From: Plakobranchus ocellatus
Lineage: Eukaryota > Mollusca > Gastropoda > Plakobranchidae
Direction of reading: 5' to 3'
DNA length: 31,724 nucleotides
Assembly (NCBI GenBank): GCA_019648995.1
Contig: BLXT01002310.1
Location: forward strand, 516,562-548,285
Under the pieces are notes generated by a model. It ran no database searches, was not told where the DNA came from, and was given only the letters and a program-made list of their open reading frames with translations. The translations under genes were made by a program, and so were the position numbers. Positions 13,201 to 21,963 of this stretch are shown here, piece after piece; positions within the stretch are counted from its first letter, which is position 1; each line of letters opens with the position of its first letter.

Positions 13201-16200
13201 TTAAAATGGGGAAAAAGAAAAATAGTTATAGCATAATTAAATTGTAAAATAGATAGCAGTTAAATCTCCAAAGTAGTAAAATGCACTGGTGATGAAGAAA
13301 CCCCTTTCAGTATATGAATTTTTTTTAATTTAATCCATAGAAGCCCAAGTTTTGCCTAGCAAGTGCATTTAGCAGTGGAAATTAAACCTTGAAAGAGAGA
13401 GACAAATTAGCTACAGAGGCTACAGAGCATGATAAATTCGCTTCACCACACTAAATTATCTACCTGCAATTTCAATCAAGTCAAAAAAAAAAAAATAGAC
13501 TAAAAGATGAGCCTTAATTGTGCTCATAAAAAAAAATAACATTTTGATGAGAAGACCTAGTAAAAAAACATTCTGTAAGGCCCCCTTCCTTGGTTCACTT
13601 TGGTTGTAAAANNNNNNNNNNNNNNNACATGCACAACAGATCTGCATGATGTGTAGAAATTTAGATTTCAGAGAAAAAAAATGCAGTCACCAATCTTATT
13701 GGCTCACTCTGTGGAAACTATTCAACCCTGAAAATAATTATGTAAAAGAAAAGCAAAATTTCCAATGTAACTGATTAGAGCTTAAATAAACCTGATAGTG
13801 CAACAGCTTAATTTATCTGTGAACGGCAAGCACCTGAATGACTTGAGAGATTTGTTGTGAGAAGATATCAAACAGCTGAATCTCTGATGGAATTCCCGAC
13901 CCTTCTTCATTTTGAGCAAAGGAAGCCAGCCTGAAACATACAACATAAAATGATGTTGAATAAGAGTGAAAAATGTTTTGATTTATGCTCCAGTTACAAT
14001 GTCTGTCTCGTTTAAAAGGTAAAAAACAAAAACAAAAACAAATATGAAACTTACTGTGAGATGAAGTTCTAGCTTGAAAAAAAAAAAGTGCGGGGAGAGA
14101 CAGGGAGAGAGAGAGTGAGAGCAAGAGAGAGAATTTCAGAAAAATCCAAGTAGCCATTATTATATCAATGCCATCAGTTCCTTAACATCTGAGTATAATG
14201 GGTACGGTTATGGATTCACATACTGTTCGACACATTAATAAACCATTAAATGCATACCAAAAGAGATTGTTAAAGTATATAAGATCCTTTCCTTATTTCG
14301 CTTAAAATTTTGATAGTTGAATTTTTTTCTTAATCTCCTCAAAAAAAATAAAACATTTCATCTCCTGCTCAGAGAGATCAAGTGATCACCTGTCAATAAG
14401 GGCGATAATAATATTTTTCACGTTGACATTTGGGTGCAGCTCAGCACAGGCCCGAAGGAAAGAGCTCAGCGACTGCAAATGAAAATCGTCCGGGAAAACC
14501 TGTAGAGTACATCATAAAAACAGAGGTTTAAATGTTGTCATTATGCTCATCAACGCATATATATCACGTGTTACCCTATAAGAAAAACATTTCCTTCATC
14601 CTCTTTGTCATTCATATTATAAAAATATATTAATTCTTTCTCTTAAAACTTTTGCTTTGCTTAGTATTTGAAGGCCTTCTCACAGAAAAATGAAAACACT
14701 TTCTGGGCTTATCTAACACAAACATAAATGTAGGTAGATGATATATCTATGAAATCATCCCCACTACCTTTTGCTGAGAAAGTATTTTTTATTTACATCT
14801 ATTGAAGAAAAAAAAGCCATTTTTAGTCACTTCTTTCTTAACAAAGAAAAAAACAAGACACTCTAACACCCCTCAAACAGTGACACCTCATTCTTTACCT
14901 GAATGACACACTCCATGAGGTATTCCTGGGCGATTGCATCCTTACAGTTAACAACCTGCTCTAAGACTCCTGGCAGAACGGACTGAGGAGCAAAATATAA
15001 TATATCACTATGCGATGTTCATTATGGCCGTCTTTCACTATATCAAAAGAATTCAAATATCCAGAAATCCTTCTGAATGAATCACACGCCGTAAATTAAA
15101 TAATTGTAACATCTATAATCTCAAGAAAGTCCCTTTGAGAATTCAATATTAGAAAAACATTGATAAAAGCAAGATGGTTCACTCCCGATGTGGGAGCAAA
15201 CTAGTTTTGGTTCTATAGCATCCTGAATTTTAAAAAGCAAAAAAAAAAGTTCATGTTTGACCTATCAAACTACGAATATGCTACCTTTAATAGTGGGACT
15301 GGTTTCAACAGAATAAATGGATCATTGTGACTGTTGAAAAAAGTCATAAATATCCATAGGATTTAAAAATTACGAGACATTTTTACGGTCACTTGGGGCA
15401 TTATGTAATGCCAAGAGAAAAATGATAATGCAAATCAATACCTGAAGACCTGCCACTATAATGACAAAACCAATCTTATTTCTTTTTATTGTACTCACTT
15501 TTTAAGCTTTAAACATTCATATTTTCATTAAAAAGCTTTACCCACTTTTGGCTGGATATATAAATCTTTTTAGGCTTCCAACCTTAAAAAATGAATGGGA
15601 ATAACAATAGCCTTCTCTATTATATTTCAAAACATTTGCTCAGGCCAAAAAAACATTAGAAAAAGTATGGGGGGAAAAAAACCAAACCTGCTTAAACTTG
15701 TCAATATCAATGCACTCGAGTTGACTCAGCCTGACTAGATTGGTGCCAACTAAGATTCTGAGCTCACGCCGCTCGTTCTCTCGACGCTCGCGATCCCGAG
15801 AGTGGCCCTGGTGCTGCATGCGCACCCACAGTTTGTTCATCTCGGCAAAGTTCAGCTGGATGAAGTCTACAGAGTCCATGACTGTGCCAGATTGACCACC
15901 ACTGTTTTCCGTGCTAGAATACATCAATAATGATCATTACAAGATCCATTTTTCAGATTGTTTCCTTGCAAGAGCTGATAAAAGCACAATGATGGATAAA
16001 CATGACATAAATATTTTAATGTTTCTATGAAGATATGTTTGGTTAAGGATAATCACAAAGTTCGATGAAAAAGTTGATAACTTCCAAAAAATAATATATT
16101 CCAATTAAGGACATATTATTTCTCTTTAAAACTACTTCATAAAGAAAGGCAAATAATTTGATTTGGAATAATTTTTAAAGCTATTTTTAACACAGAAAGT

Positions 16201-18369
16201 CTCAAAATGAAAACAACGAAAATTTTTTAACCAAAAACATATAAACATTTAAGATTTTACTCGGTGTAAATTAAAAATCATAAATTGCTCTTCAAAAGTA
16301 TGCCTGATGTCTTCATTGTGTTATCAAAAAAATACAGGAAAAAAAAAGGACACACACACACTAGCCATTTGATACCTCTGGTCCTCCACTGCATCAGGAA
16401 GGACATTTTTGGTACACTGCAGGAGGTAATTGCGCAGGAAGAGACCTCTCAGGGGATGCTGCACACCACGGCACATCTCAACTAAATCTTTGAGAATGTC
16501 TTTGCGGGATAATTCATTAGATTTTATGTAGACTGTTCCGACAGTGATGAGAAGATACCTAAAGTAGAGAGAGGCCAAAATGTTAACTGTACTAAGTTTT
16601 GATATGGCTCCATGAAAAATTAGATTGATTCAGAAAAGATATGAAAATGTGTCTATGAAATATAAATACATACAAATGCAAAATTTCATACCAAACCTTT
16701 TGTTCATATGTCCATTAGTTTGTCTCTGGTTTCTATGAGTACTGATAAAAAGAAAAAAAAACTATAACTCTTTGGTTGATTTTTTTTATAAATGGTTTTG
16801 GTAGAAGCAGATTCTTAAGGGGTAAAACATTTTTCCTGTGATATAAATGCTTCCGAAGATCTAAATACTTATAATAAAATATCCAGTATATATTTATGAT
16901 ATCTACATCCAGAGTTTACTATGGACTATAATTGTCTAACATGTGATGTGTCACTTTTTTGTTTTTCAGTTGGCGCCACAACATTTTTCTCCCTCATAAC
17001 TTTACAAACAAGAGTACACAAAACAAAAATCTTAAACTTAGTTTCTACAATGAAGTTTTTAAAGGCTTAATATACATGTATCAAGCTTAATATATATTCA
17101 TCTCCTCCTATACCAGCTATCTTAAAGTATCCAGTCAGTGAAACAGATGACAAGGTTATTTTAATACTTACAGCCGAGGCACAATGTTTCCAGCATACTG
17201 AACCAGCTCATACAAGTCAGCAACTTTGCGCCCTTTCTGGAACTCATCAACCAGATACATCTCAAGATGCCGCAACTCGTCTGAGATTGCCATGTCTTAT
17301 TTTTACAGGTTAAAGTTGTTTTTTTTCTATTTAGATTATTCAAGGCAAGTTGCAAATATTTAAAATGAAAAAGCTTACAACATTAATCTATAGAAAAACT
17401 ACCTTGTAAAAGGCTTAAATATCACATACTACAGATGATATTGTTAGTCAAATGGAACAAAAAACGAATAAAGAATAAACAAACTCAAGGAACCCCCTAC
17501 CCACCAAACACCAATAAAAATAATATGAACATAAAATTTCTATGGCAAAATTACACGATAAATGGCAACATATTATGAAAGGATACAGCATTCATAGTAA
17601 CTTTTGGGTGACAAAAGTGATGTACGTAGCTCGCCTAGCATGGTAGATGCATGCTTTAACCCATCCATTAATCTTCCTTTGTCCTGTGTAGAGAAAATGT
17701 TAAATGATCTTTCACATTTTAATAATCTGATACACTGGTTGTATGATGCTAATGAGACATTATCAATATTTTATAACATTTTGTTTTTAAAAATGAAAAT
17801 AAACAAAAACACAACAAAGCAAAAGCAATGAATTTATTTTAAAGCTGTTTATTTTGAATGAAAAGTTCATTTCACAAAACTGCTCTTTGACCTTTGGTTT
17901 AAAAAAAAGCACACTTTTGTTTCTTCAAAATTATTAAATTAAACCCATTTTTATATATTTTCTTATCTTCAAAGATGGCATAAGTTCCACTTTAAGAGAA
18001 GTTAAGCAAAAAAATTTTTAAGAATTGTATCCACTCTAAATACATTAAAGCAATCTATTCAGCTACAGTTGAAAACAAAGTCAGATTGGTATTTCAATGG
18101 TTTCAACACTAAAATGTCTCGTTGATGTAACAGAGAGTGTCCAATAGGTCTCTTTCAAGACCCATACAGAAAAACATTGATCTTAAATTTTGATTGGATG
18201 AGTGTGAGCATTCCTAAATTTGTCAATAGACTGAACATGCTATCAAATTCGGTGGGTCATAACTTACAAGACATCTTTTCATCTGGAAAGCCTGTGTCCT
18301 AACAACATTCAAGGCCTCTTCCAGTAATTTCTCCTGCTCCTCTTGAGGGGATAGCTGTGGTGTGGTCGG
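7118..18369 (-). CDS. VPS35: VPS35, retromer core subunit (16 coding exons; ATG exon not included)
   Basis: VPS35 is the long alpha-solenoid scaffold of retromer. It binds VPS26 at its N-terminus and VPS29 at its C-terminus, and recycles cargo from endosomes to the Golgi and plasma membrane. Exons, minus strand in order: 18369-18268, 17683-17587, 17295-17172, 16558-16376, 15913-15688, 14982-14899, 14499-14390, 13930-13834, 13160-13012, 12376-12169, 11481-11326, 11129-11007, 9900-9721, 9345-9109, 8045-7902, 7294-7118. All introns are GT-AG and every phase matches. The coding length is 2397 bases, 798 codons plus stop; with a separate ATG codon that makes 799 residues, against 796 in human. The match to human VPS35 is collinear throughout. 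Seen in the protein: the PRLYL motif for VPS26 binding at about residues 107-111, and the EISDSKAQ segment that holds the residue equivalent to human Asp620. The first listed exon opens with [16 protein letters not shown], and family members start MPTT, so the ATG must be in a separate upstream exon. Confidence 0.97.
7295..7901 (-). other. VPS35 intron between exons 16 and 17
   Basis: 607 bases of AT-rich intron. I see nothing in it beyond splice signals. Confidence 0.85.
7902..8045 (-). CDS. VPS35: VPS35 exon 16 (residues 694-741)
   Basis: Encodes [40 protein letters not shown] and FEKGCEQ. These are the last solenoid helices, near the VPS29 interface. The donor is GTATGT. Confidence 0.97.
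8046..9108 (-). other. VPS35 intron between exons 15 and 16
   Basis: An AT-rich intron that holds the 63-nt direct repeat at 8792-8955, listed separately. I see no other gene. Confidence 0.85.
8792..8955. repeat. Direct repeat, 63 nt, two copies
   Basis: Copies at 8792-8854 and 8893-8955 have five mismatches and no gaps. Each contains CACTTTGATCAATC and later TTTGATCAG followed by a purine-rich tract. The offset is 101 bases, which suggests a local tandem duplication whose middle part has diverged. Confidence 0.85.
9109..9345 (-). CDS. VPS35: VPS35 exon 15 (residues 615-693), carries the Asp620 equivalent
   Basis: Encodes [36 protein letters not shown] and [15 protein letters not shown]. 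The Asp codon at 9315-9313, residue 625 here, aligns with human Asp620, the site of the Parkinson-linked D620N change, and is conserved. The donor is GTTTGT. Confidence 0.97.
9346..9720 (-). other. VPS35 intron between exons 14 and 15
   Basis: 375 bases; nothing recognised beyond the splice sites. Confidence 0.8.
9721..9900 (-). CDS. VPS35: VPS35 exon 14 (residues 555-614)
   Basis: Sixty whole codons: [38 protein letters not shown] and [17 protein letters not shown]. The acceptor is TTTTTTCCAG. Confidence 0.97.
9901..11006 (-). other. VPS35 intron between exons 13 and 14, with unassigned open frames
   Basis: A 1.1-kb intron. Two minus-strand frames stay open: 10027-10383 (118 codons) and 10541-10810, of which the stretch from the Met at 10714 reads like protein ([18 protein letters not shown]). 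Neither has a convincing flanking acceptor. I do not recognise either; both may be chance or decayed repeat. Confidence 0.6.
11007..11129 (-). CDS. VPS35: VPS35 exon 13 (residues 514-554)
   Basis: Encodes [19 protein letters not shown] and [16 protein letters not shown], part of the VPS29-binding C-terminal solenoid. The donor is GTTGGT. Confidence 0.97.
11326..11481 (-). CDS. VPS35: VPS35 exon 12 (residues 462-513)
   Basis: Encodes [15 protein letters not shown], the acidic linker [14 protein letters not shown] and [15 protein letters not shown]. The acidic PEDFAEEQ segment is characteristic of VPS35 and sits at the start of the C-terminal solenoid. Confidence 0.96.
11482..12168 (-). other. 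VPS35 intron between exons 11 and 12
   Basis: 687 bases of AT-rich intron; nothing recognised. Confidence 0.8.
12169..12376 (-). CDS. VPS35: VPS35 exon 11 (residues 392-461)
   Basis: Encodes [35 protein letters not shown] and [22 protein letters not shown] and PLFEYFDY are family signatures. The donor is GTAAGG. Confidence 0.96.
12377..13011 (-). other. VPS35 intron between exons 10 and 11
   Basis: 635 bases of AT-rich intron with A runs; nothing recognised. Confidence 0.8.
13012..13160 (-). CDS. VPS35: VPS35 exon 10 (residues 343-392)
   Basis: Encodes [33 protein letters not shown] and IFNRLNLDH. The acceptor CTTGAACAAG is weak, but the join VIQ|NRPDMP matches the family. The donor is GTAGGT. 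Confidence 0.94.
13161..13833 (-). other. VPS35 intron between exons 9 and 10, with assembly gap
   Basis: 673 bases including a run of 15 N at 13612-13626. The gap does not touch an exon. Confidence 0.9.
13612..13626. other. Assembly gap (15 N)
   Basis: Fifteen unresolved bases. The real gap size may differ. Confidence 0.99.
13834..13930 (-). CDS. VPS35: VPS35 exon 9 (residues 310-342)
   Basis: Encodes [16 protein letters not shown] and [16 protein letters not shown]. It joins exon 8 in phase to restore DRLA. A 15-base N gap lies in the intron after it. Confidence 0.95.
13931..14389 (-). other. VPS35 intron between exons 8 and 9
   Basis: 459 bases. A GA-rich purine tract lies at about 14090-14132 on the plus strand; otherwise nothing. 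Confidence 0.8.
14390..14499 (-). CDS. VPS35: VPS35 exon 8 (residues 274-310)
   Basis: Encodes [18 protein letters not shown] and then [13 protein letters not shown], a solenoid helical repeat. It ends within the Arg codon of the conserved DRLA. Confidence 0.95.
14500..14898 (-). other. VPS35 intron between exons 7 and 8
   Basis: 399 bases of AT-rich intron; nothing recognised. Confidence 0.8.
14899..14982 (-). CDS. VPS35: VPS35 exon 7 (residues 246-273)
   Basis: A short exon of 28 whole codons, [13 protein letters not shown] through [11 protein letters not shown]. The acceptor is CTCCTCAG and the donor GTAAAG. Confidence 0.95.
14983..15687 (-). other. VPS35 intron between exons 6 and 7
   Basis: 705 bases of AT-rich intron; nothing recognised. 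Confidence 0.8.
15688..15913 (-). CDS. VPS35: VPS35 exon 6 (residues 170-245)
   Basis: Encodes [33 protein letters not shown] and [16 protein letters not shown], matching the human protein collinearly. The opening [10 protein letters not shown] is a variable loop. The donor is GTTTGG. Confidence 0.96.
15914..16375 (-). other. VPS35 intron between exons 5 and 6
   Basis: 462 bases of AT-rich intron; nothing recognised. Confidence 0.8.
16376..16558 (-). CDS. VPS35: VPS35 exon 5 (residues 109-170)
   Basis: Encodes [31 protein letters not shown] and [14 protein letters not shown], among the most conserved stretches of the family. It ends at VEDQ in a diverged acidic loop. The CTACTTTAG acceptor and GTATCA donor give matching phases. 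Confidence 0.96.
16559..17171 (-). other. VPS35 intron between exons 4 and 5
   Basis: 613 bases of AT-rich intron; nothing recognised. Confidence 0.8.
17172..17295 (-). CDS. VPS35: VPS35 exon 4 (residues 68-109)
   Basis: Encodes [18 protein letters not shown] and on to GNIVPRL. The first two bases complete the Tyr codon started in exon 3, and the last two begin the Leu of PRLYL, the VPS26-contact motif. The donor GTAAGT is strong; the acceptor TAAAAATAAG is poor in pyrimidines. Confidence 0.93.
17587..17683 (-). CDS. VPS35: VPS35 exon 3 (residues 36-68)
   Basis: This 97-base exon encodes [18 protein letters not shown] and then [13 protein letters not shown], which fits exactly the gap between exons 2 and 4. 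The acceptor is CTACACAG; the donor GTATCC is weak. The conserved Leu after YYE is Cys here. It is easy to miss because no long ORF covers it. Confidence 0.9.
17684..18267 (-). other. VPS35 intron between exons 2 and 3
   Basis: 584 bases of AT-rich intron; nothing recognised. Confidence 0.8.
18268..18369 (-). CDS. VPS35: VPS35 exon 2 (residues 2-35)
   Basis: The acceptor is CTATTTCAG and the donor GTAAGT. It encodes [16 protein letters not shown] through FQMKRCL, the conserved N-terminus. It begins on a whole codon right after the expected Met, so only the initiator ATG is missing from this exon. Confidence 0.95.
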
Positions 18370-19480
18370 CTGAAATAGTTTCGAATGTATATTTAATTTC
18401 AAGGTACTCACTTTTTGTTTACCATTTATATATATCTCTCAGATAAAAAATATGATGTTTAGTAGCAAACATGTAAACACATGTCACTTTGTTTTGACTG
18501 CAAGTTTTAGCTTCTGAAGCAATGCAATCTGAAGGGAAAACCAAGAGCACTCAGCAAAAATCCTTTAACACTTTATTATTTCAATGTTTATAAATCAAGA
18601 CTCTTTCGATATTCTAATTTCAAAGAATTCCTCCAATGATGCTCAGGATCAGATGTATACCAAAATTAATACTTCCTTCTTTTTTTTTTTTCCTTGAACA
18701 ACAAACAAAAAATGTGGGGATCCAAGCAAGGCCATGTTATAACAATGAAGGCATTTTTTATACGAGGCTTCTAGGATTCCGGAATAAAAAACAAGTTTAG
18801 CTTTTGCTCAAACTTTTGCGACGTATCAAGTTTAAATTCATCTTAAAAATGAAAGAGTGTCATTAATACATTATAAATATACAGCTTTTGGGGAAAAAGC
18901 TGTGAAATTCTGATAATGATGAAATCTTGATATTGTGTCTCATTTTCTTCATGTTATTCGTGGTTTTACTGTGTTATGACAAGCTGGTTAACAGTCTTGG
19001 TTTCTTGAAATGTATTTTCAATTTTTGTAAGTACCAGATCCAACTATTGGATAGATCTACAAAGTAGATCTAGTCTCTAGATCTAGATTTAGGCCTATAT
19101 TTTGCATGTTGATTTCTGAGATTTTTAAAGATTTTCTTTGGGCTGCATTCAACCACCTAGAATATAGTTTAACAATAACATTGATCTAAACTAAAATTTA
19201 AACGTGAAAATTGTATGCATTTTATATAGATCTAGATCTAGATCTAATATTTTTTAGTGATAAGTAGAGTCTCTAGATTCTAGATCTAAATTTAGACCCA
19301 AAACGATAGATCTAGATCTACATCAAGATCCGAAAAACCGGCTAGTCTAGATCTAAAATAAATATAAAAGCTAATTTGGATCCAGACTAGGGTTTCACCA
19401 TAAGGCATTCTCATTCATTTAATCATTGATTTTAATAAAATAATTGGGAATCATCCCGGAATAACTTGGGTACCACCCAC
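18370..19480 (-). other. Probable VPS35 intron 1 / upstream region
   Basis: About 1.1 kb without a recognisable gene. It contains dense AGATCT/TCTAGA palindromes from about 19050 to 19356. If the start at 19483 is right, this is intron 1. Confidence 0.5.
19050..19356. repeat. AGATCT/TCTAGA cluster, left
   Basis: Many overlapping copies of the self-complementary hexamers AGATCT and CTAGAT within 300 bases, densest at 19228-19245 and 19298-19320. A second cluster at about 22754-22900 has the same motif. Confidence 0.8.
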
Positions 19481-19483
19481 CAT
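19481..19483 (-). other. VPS35: Candidate VPS35 initiator ATG / exon 1 end
   Basis: On the minus strand CACAAGCCAAAATG is followed directly by GTGGGT, so ATG could be the only coding codon of exon 1 and splice in phase 0 to CCG ACC in exon 2. The AAAATG context is good for an animal start. The intron would be about 1.1 kb. An alternative ATG at 18425-18423, followed by GTAAAC, would leave an intron of only about 53 bases. A third lies at 30093-30091. This choice is inference. Confidence 0.4.
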
Positions 19484-19508
19484 TTTGGCTTGTGATGGAT
19501 AATGTGAG

Positions 19509-19591
19509 ATGGGCTTTGAGGAAATGCACCTCAAAATTCAGAAGATCGACTATTCATTGTATTTTGATGGAACTGCCTACGTAGCCAGGCC

Positions 19592-19636
<45 letters not shown>

Positions 19637-19730
19637 CAGCAGCAGCAGCAGAAGTAGTAGTAGTAGTAGTAGTAGCAGCAGCAGCAGCAGCGGCATTAGC
19701 AGTAACAACAGCAGTGCGTTGAATTATTAG
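19509..19730 (+). CDS. Unrecognised ORF with a 32-serine tract (uncertain)
   Basis: This 73-codon open frame starts MGFEEMHLKIQKIDYSL and continues YFDGTAYVARP. It then enters 32 Ser codons interrupted by one Arg and ends GISSNNSSALNY. An in-frame stop precedes the ATG. The non-repeat part has codon usage like real coding sequence, but I do not recognise it. It is antisense to the candidate VPS35 exon 1, and both cannot easily be right unless the promoters overlap. Its C-terminus and stop lie inside the left arm of the inverted repeat. It may be a fragment of a repeat rather than a gene. Confidence 0.2.
19592..19691 (+). repeat. AGT/AGC triplet microsatellite
   Basis: The order is (AGT)14, (AGC)5, AGA, (AGT)7, (AGC)6. 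All variation except the single AGA is synonymous for Ser in the plus-strand frame, although AGT-to-AGC change is also common in drifting microsatellites. Confidence 0.95.
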
Positions 19731-19990
19731 GCGAACTGGAATCGAGCCTGTGCTTCACATGTTAATTACTATAGAATCTAGCAAATGGACAACTTTAAAC
19801 AAATAAAATCTCTGAGGCGTTTTAACTTAGTTACACCGTGAAACAATTTTTAGGGTTATTTTTAAATAAGAGAGAGTAGAGAGAGAGAGAGCTAGACCCA
19901 TGACTATGTCTTAGGCGCCACGTCGAAATTCTATAGTAATTAACATGTGAAGCACAGGCTCGATTCCAGTTCGCCTAATAATTCAAACGC
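19716..19990. repeat. Near-perfect inverted repeat, 62/63-nt arms, 150-nt loop
   Basis: The left arm is 19716-19777 and the right arm 19928-19990. They are exact reverse complements except for one extra T in the right arm (GCGTTGAATT versus GCGTTTGAATT). The loop at 19778-19927 carries an AG-rich tract near 19869-19892. AGT lies directly outside both arms and could be a 3-bp target duplication. It fits a fold-back or MITE-like element, a recent inverted duplication or an assembly artefact. It encodes nothing of its own that I recognise. Confidence 0.9.
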
Positions 19991-20575
19991 AGTACGGTCC
20001 AATAGAAGCTGGCAGGAAAAAACTGGGGCGCCAGGCCTTAGTCCCCGAGAACGATTTATGCCAGATTCATACGATTCATACGATCAATGCTCGACTGTGT
20101 GAATCCAGTACTGGACTTAGATAAAAAACGACGAAAAGTGCCCTTCGTTCTTAGAGCCTTATCCCTGGAAACGATTGTCAAGCAAAGCAGAGAGTATGCC
20201 GAGTATGCTAGAGTATACTCGGGCAGCTCTTCAACTGGAGGCACGCGAAAGGATGCTACGGGATTTACATCCTGTGGTCAGATGGTTCGATATTTCGGGT
20301 ATGCAGACCATGGGAGAACAAACATGCAATTTCGAATGCGAGCTTAAGGCTGTTTAAAGGTGGTCACCAGGAAGCATTTGGAAGAAGCCGCGCTGCCAGG
20401 CGTGGTTATCTCCATTGAGTACAAGGCGTTAGTACAGACTTTGCGCGGATCCGGTAGGGAAGATGTGGGTGAAGCGATATTGTTAGCGGGCCACCTTCAG
20501 ACGGTGTATGAGTGGGAGGGTATTGGGGGGAGCGGGGAGGACCGTGGTACAAAGGCTTTCTTGAAGACAGTTGAA
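19991..20575. other. Higher-GC block of unknown origin
   Basis: Composition is visibly more balanced than in the AT-rich flanks. Open frames include plus 20087-20347 and 20360-20590 and minus 20056-20244. I recognise none of them. The frames overlap and switch, as in decayed mobile DNA. The block runs directly from the inverted repeat into the broken mariner transposase. Confidence 0.5.
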
Positions 20576-21020
20576 AGCTCTAAGAGTTGAGTACACATAT
20601 CCTTTCTCTGCGCTTTCATCTCTACAGTGAGCTGCCTTGGGACCCAACGGGCAGAGACTTTTCGGTAACCCAGTACAGTTGTGATGATATCGTGCACTCG
20701 TTCTTTTGAAATGCCTACTGCATTGGCAATTTCCTTTTGTTTGACCCTTCGATTTGCTTTAATCATGCAGTCAACTTTCTCTCGATGAGCCGTGACCGAT
20801 GCGGAAAGGGGCCTACCCGAACGCTTTCGATCACGCAGAATTGTCTCTCTGGGGTCTTCCCCTTAAAAAAATTCTCACCCATTTGCGAACTGCACAGTCT
20901 GAAATGCACATTTCACCATAAACTGTCTTCATTCTTGCATGAATATTTGCAGCAGAACATCCCTCAGCTGCCAAAAACTCGATAACAGAGCGCTGTTTGA
21001 TGAGAAGGTCATTGGACGTT
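20570..21020 (-). pseudogene. Broken mariner-type transposase, N-terminal part
   Basis: On the minus strand from about 21001 one frame reads IKQRSVIEFLAAEGCSAANI and TVYGEMCISDCAVRKW, the first helix-turn-helix of mariner/Tc1 transposases. The frame then shifts near the A run at about 20863-20870 and continues in another frame with RKRSGRPLSASVTAHREK, KANRRVKQKEIANAVGIS and TVLGYRKVSARWVPRQLT, the second helix-turn-helix and linker. After TQLLELS at about 20575 the similarity stops: the DDE catalytic domain is absent and unrelated sequence follows. It is therefore a frameshifted, truncated relic and cannot encode a working transposase. The assignment to mariner rests on the KVSARWVPRQLT and AEGCSAANIHARM patterns. 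Confidence 0.8.
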
Positions 21021-21256
21021 GAGTTATTAGCAAACGGAACTTAATTATCAGCCCGCTCTCGTATTTGCTTCTTCCTTTCTACTCTAGTATGGCACTGAAA
21101 GTTCGATCATGATGATTGACCCAGTAGCACTTGAATAAAATACGATGTCAGGCCTTATTCTTGTGCCTTGGATGGCTTTTGGAGAGATCGGCTGAAAATT
21201 TCCAGTAATTTCACCCATCCAGTAAGCTCTCCTCTGGGTATATGTTTAAACCAAAT

Positions 21257-21272
21257 TATATGTGTATGTATG

Positions 21273-21334
<62 letters not shown>

Positions 21335-21340
21335 TATATA
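21257..21340. repeat. TG/TATG/TA microsatellite
   Basis: A TGTATG section grades into a TA run of more than 25 units. Confidence 0.95.
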
Positions 21341-21869
21341 AAAGAAAATAACGGAGACGGCTTTCTTCAAGTTAAATAAAATTCTAAAAATAATGATATG
21401 CGTAAGATCTCTCGCCCACAATAATCTATGCAAGTTTTCATGATCTGCAGTAGTTGTTCATTAAGATATTTTCTAATAAATATTAACCTTCAACCGGAAA
21501 TTTTTCATTTTCCATTCTAATGGTCATCGAAAATTTTTTTAAAAATTGTTAACACAATGAAGCTTTCCCATATCATAAAGGCGTAATCTCGTATTAAAGT
21601 ATTTAAACAATAAAACTTACCGCACAAAAAGCCTTTTAGTTATCTGTATGAAATCACAACATACTAAATCTCTATGTTGAAGGCCTTACACAAAAGACTC
21701 TCTTTTCCTTATTTATTTGCAACTCTCATATATATCGATCTCAATTCTTTTTTCCGAGGTACGTCTGCATTATTAATTCTGAGCGAAAAGTATGCGATGT
21801 CAAATGATGATGCTTAGGCAAAAATTGATTTTGTTGTTAATATTAATATTGTTGTTGTTATTATAATTA

Positions 21870-21890
21870 TGTTTATTATTTTTATTATTA

Positions 21891-21962
<72 letters not shown>
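21870..21962. repeat. TTA/ATT triplet microsatellite
   Basis: Imperfect ATT units become an uninterrupted (TTA)n of more than 20 units from about 21893 to 21962. Confidence 0.95.

Positions 21963-21963
<1 letters not shown>

Noticed and set aside
19741-19965. Possible tRNA-type B box (GGCTCGATTCC) in the inverted repeat
   Set aside because: It resembles a B box with one mismatch, but no A box at the right spacing and no cloverleaf could be found.
20737-20985. Plus-strand ORF of 82 codons
   Set aside because: It is the antisense of the broken mariner transposase, which is recognised on the minus strand.
21155-21433. ORF with a long Ile/Tyr run
   Set aside because: It is a translation of the TA microsatellite.
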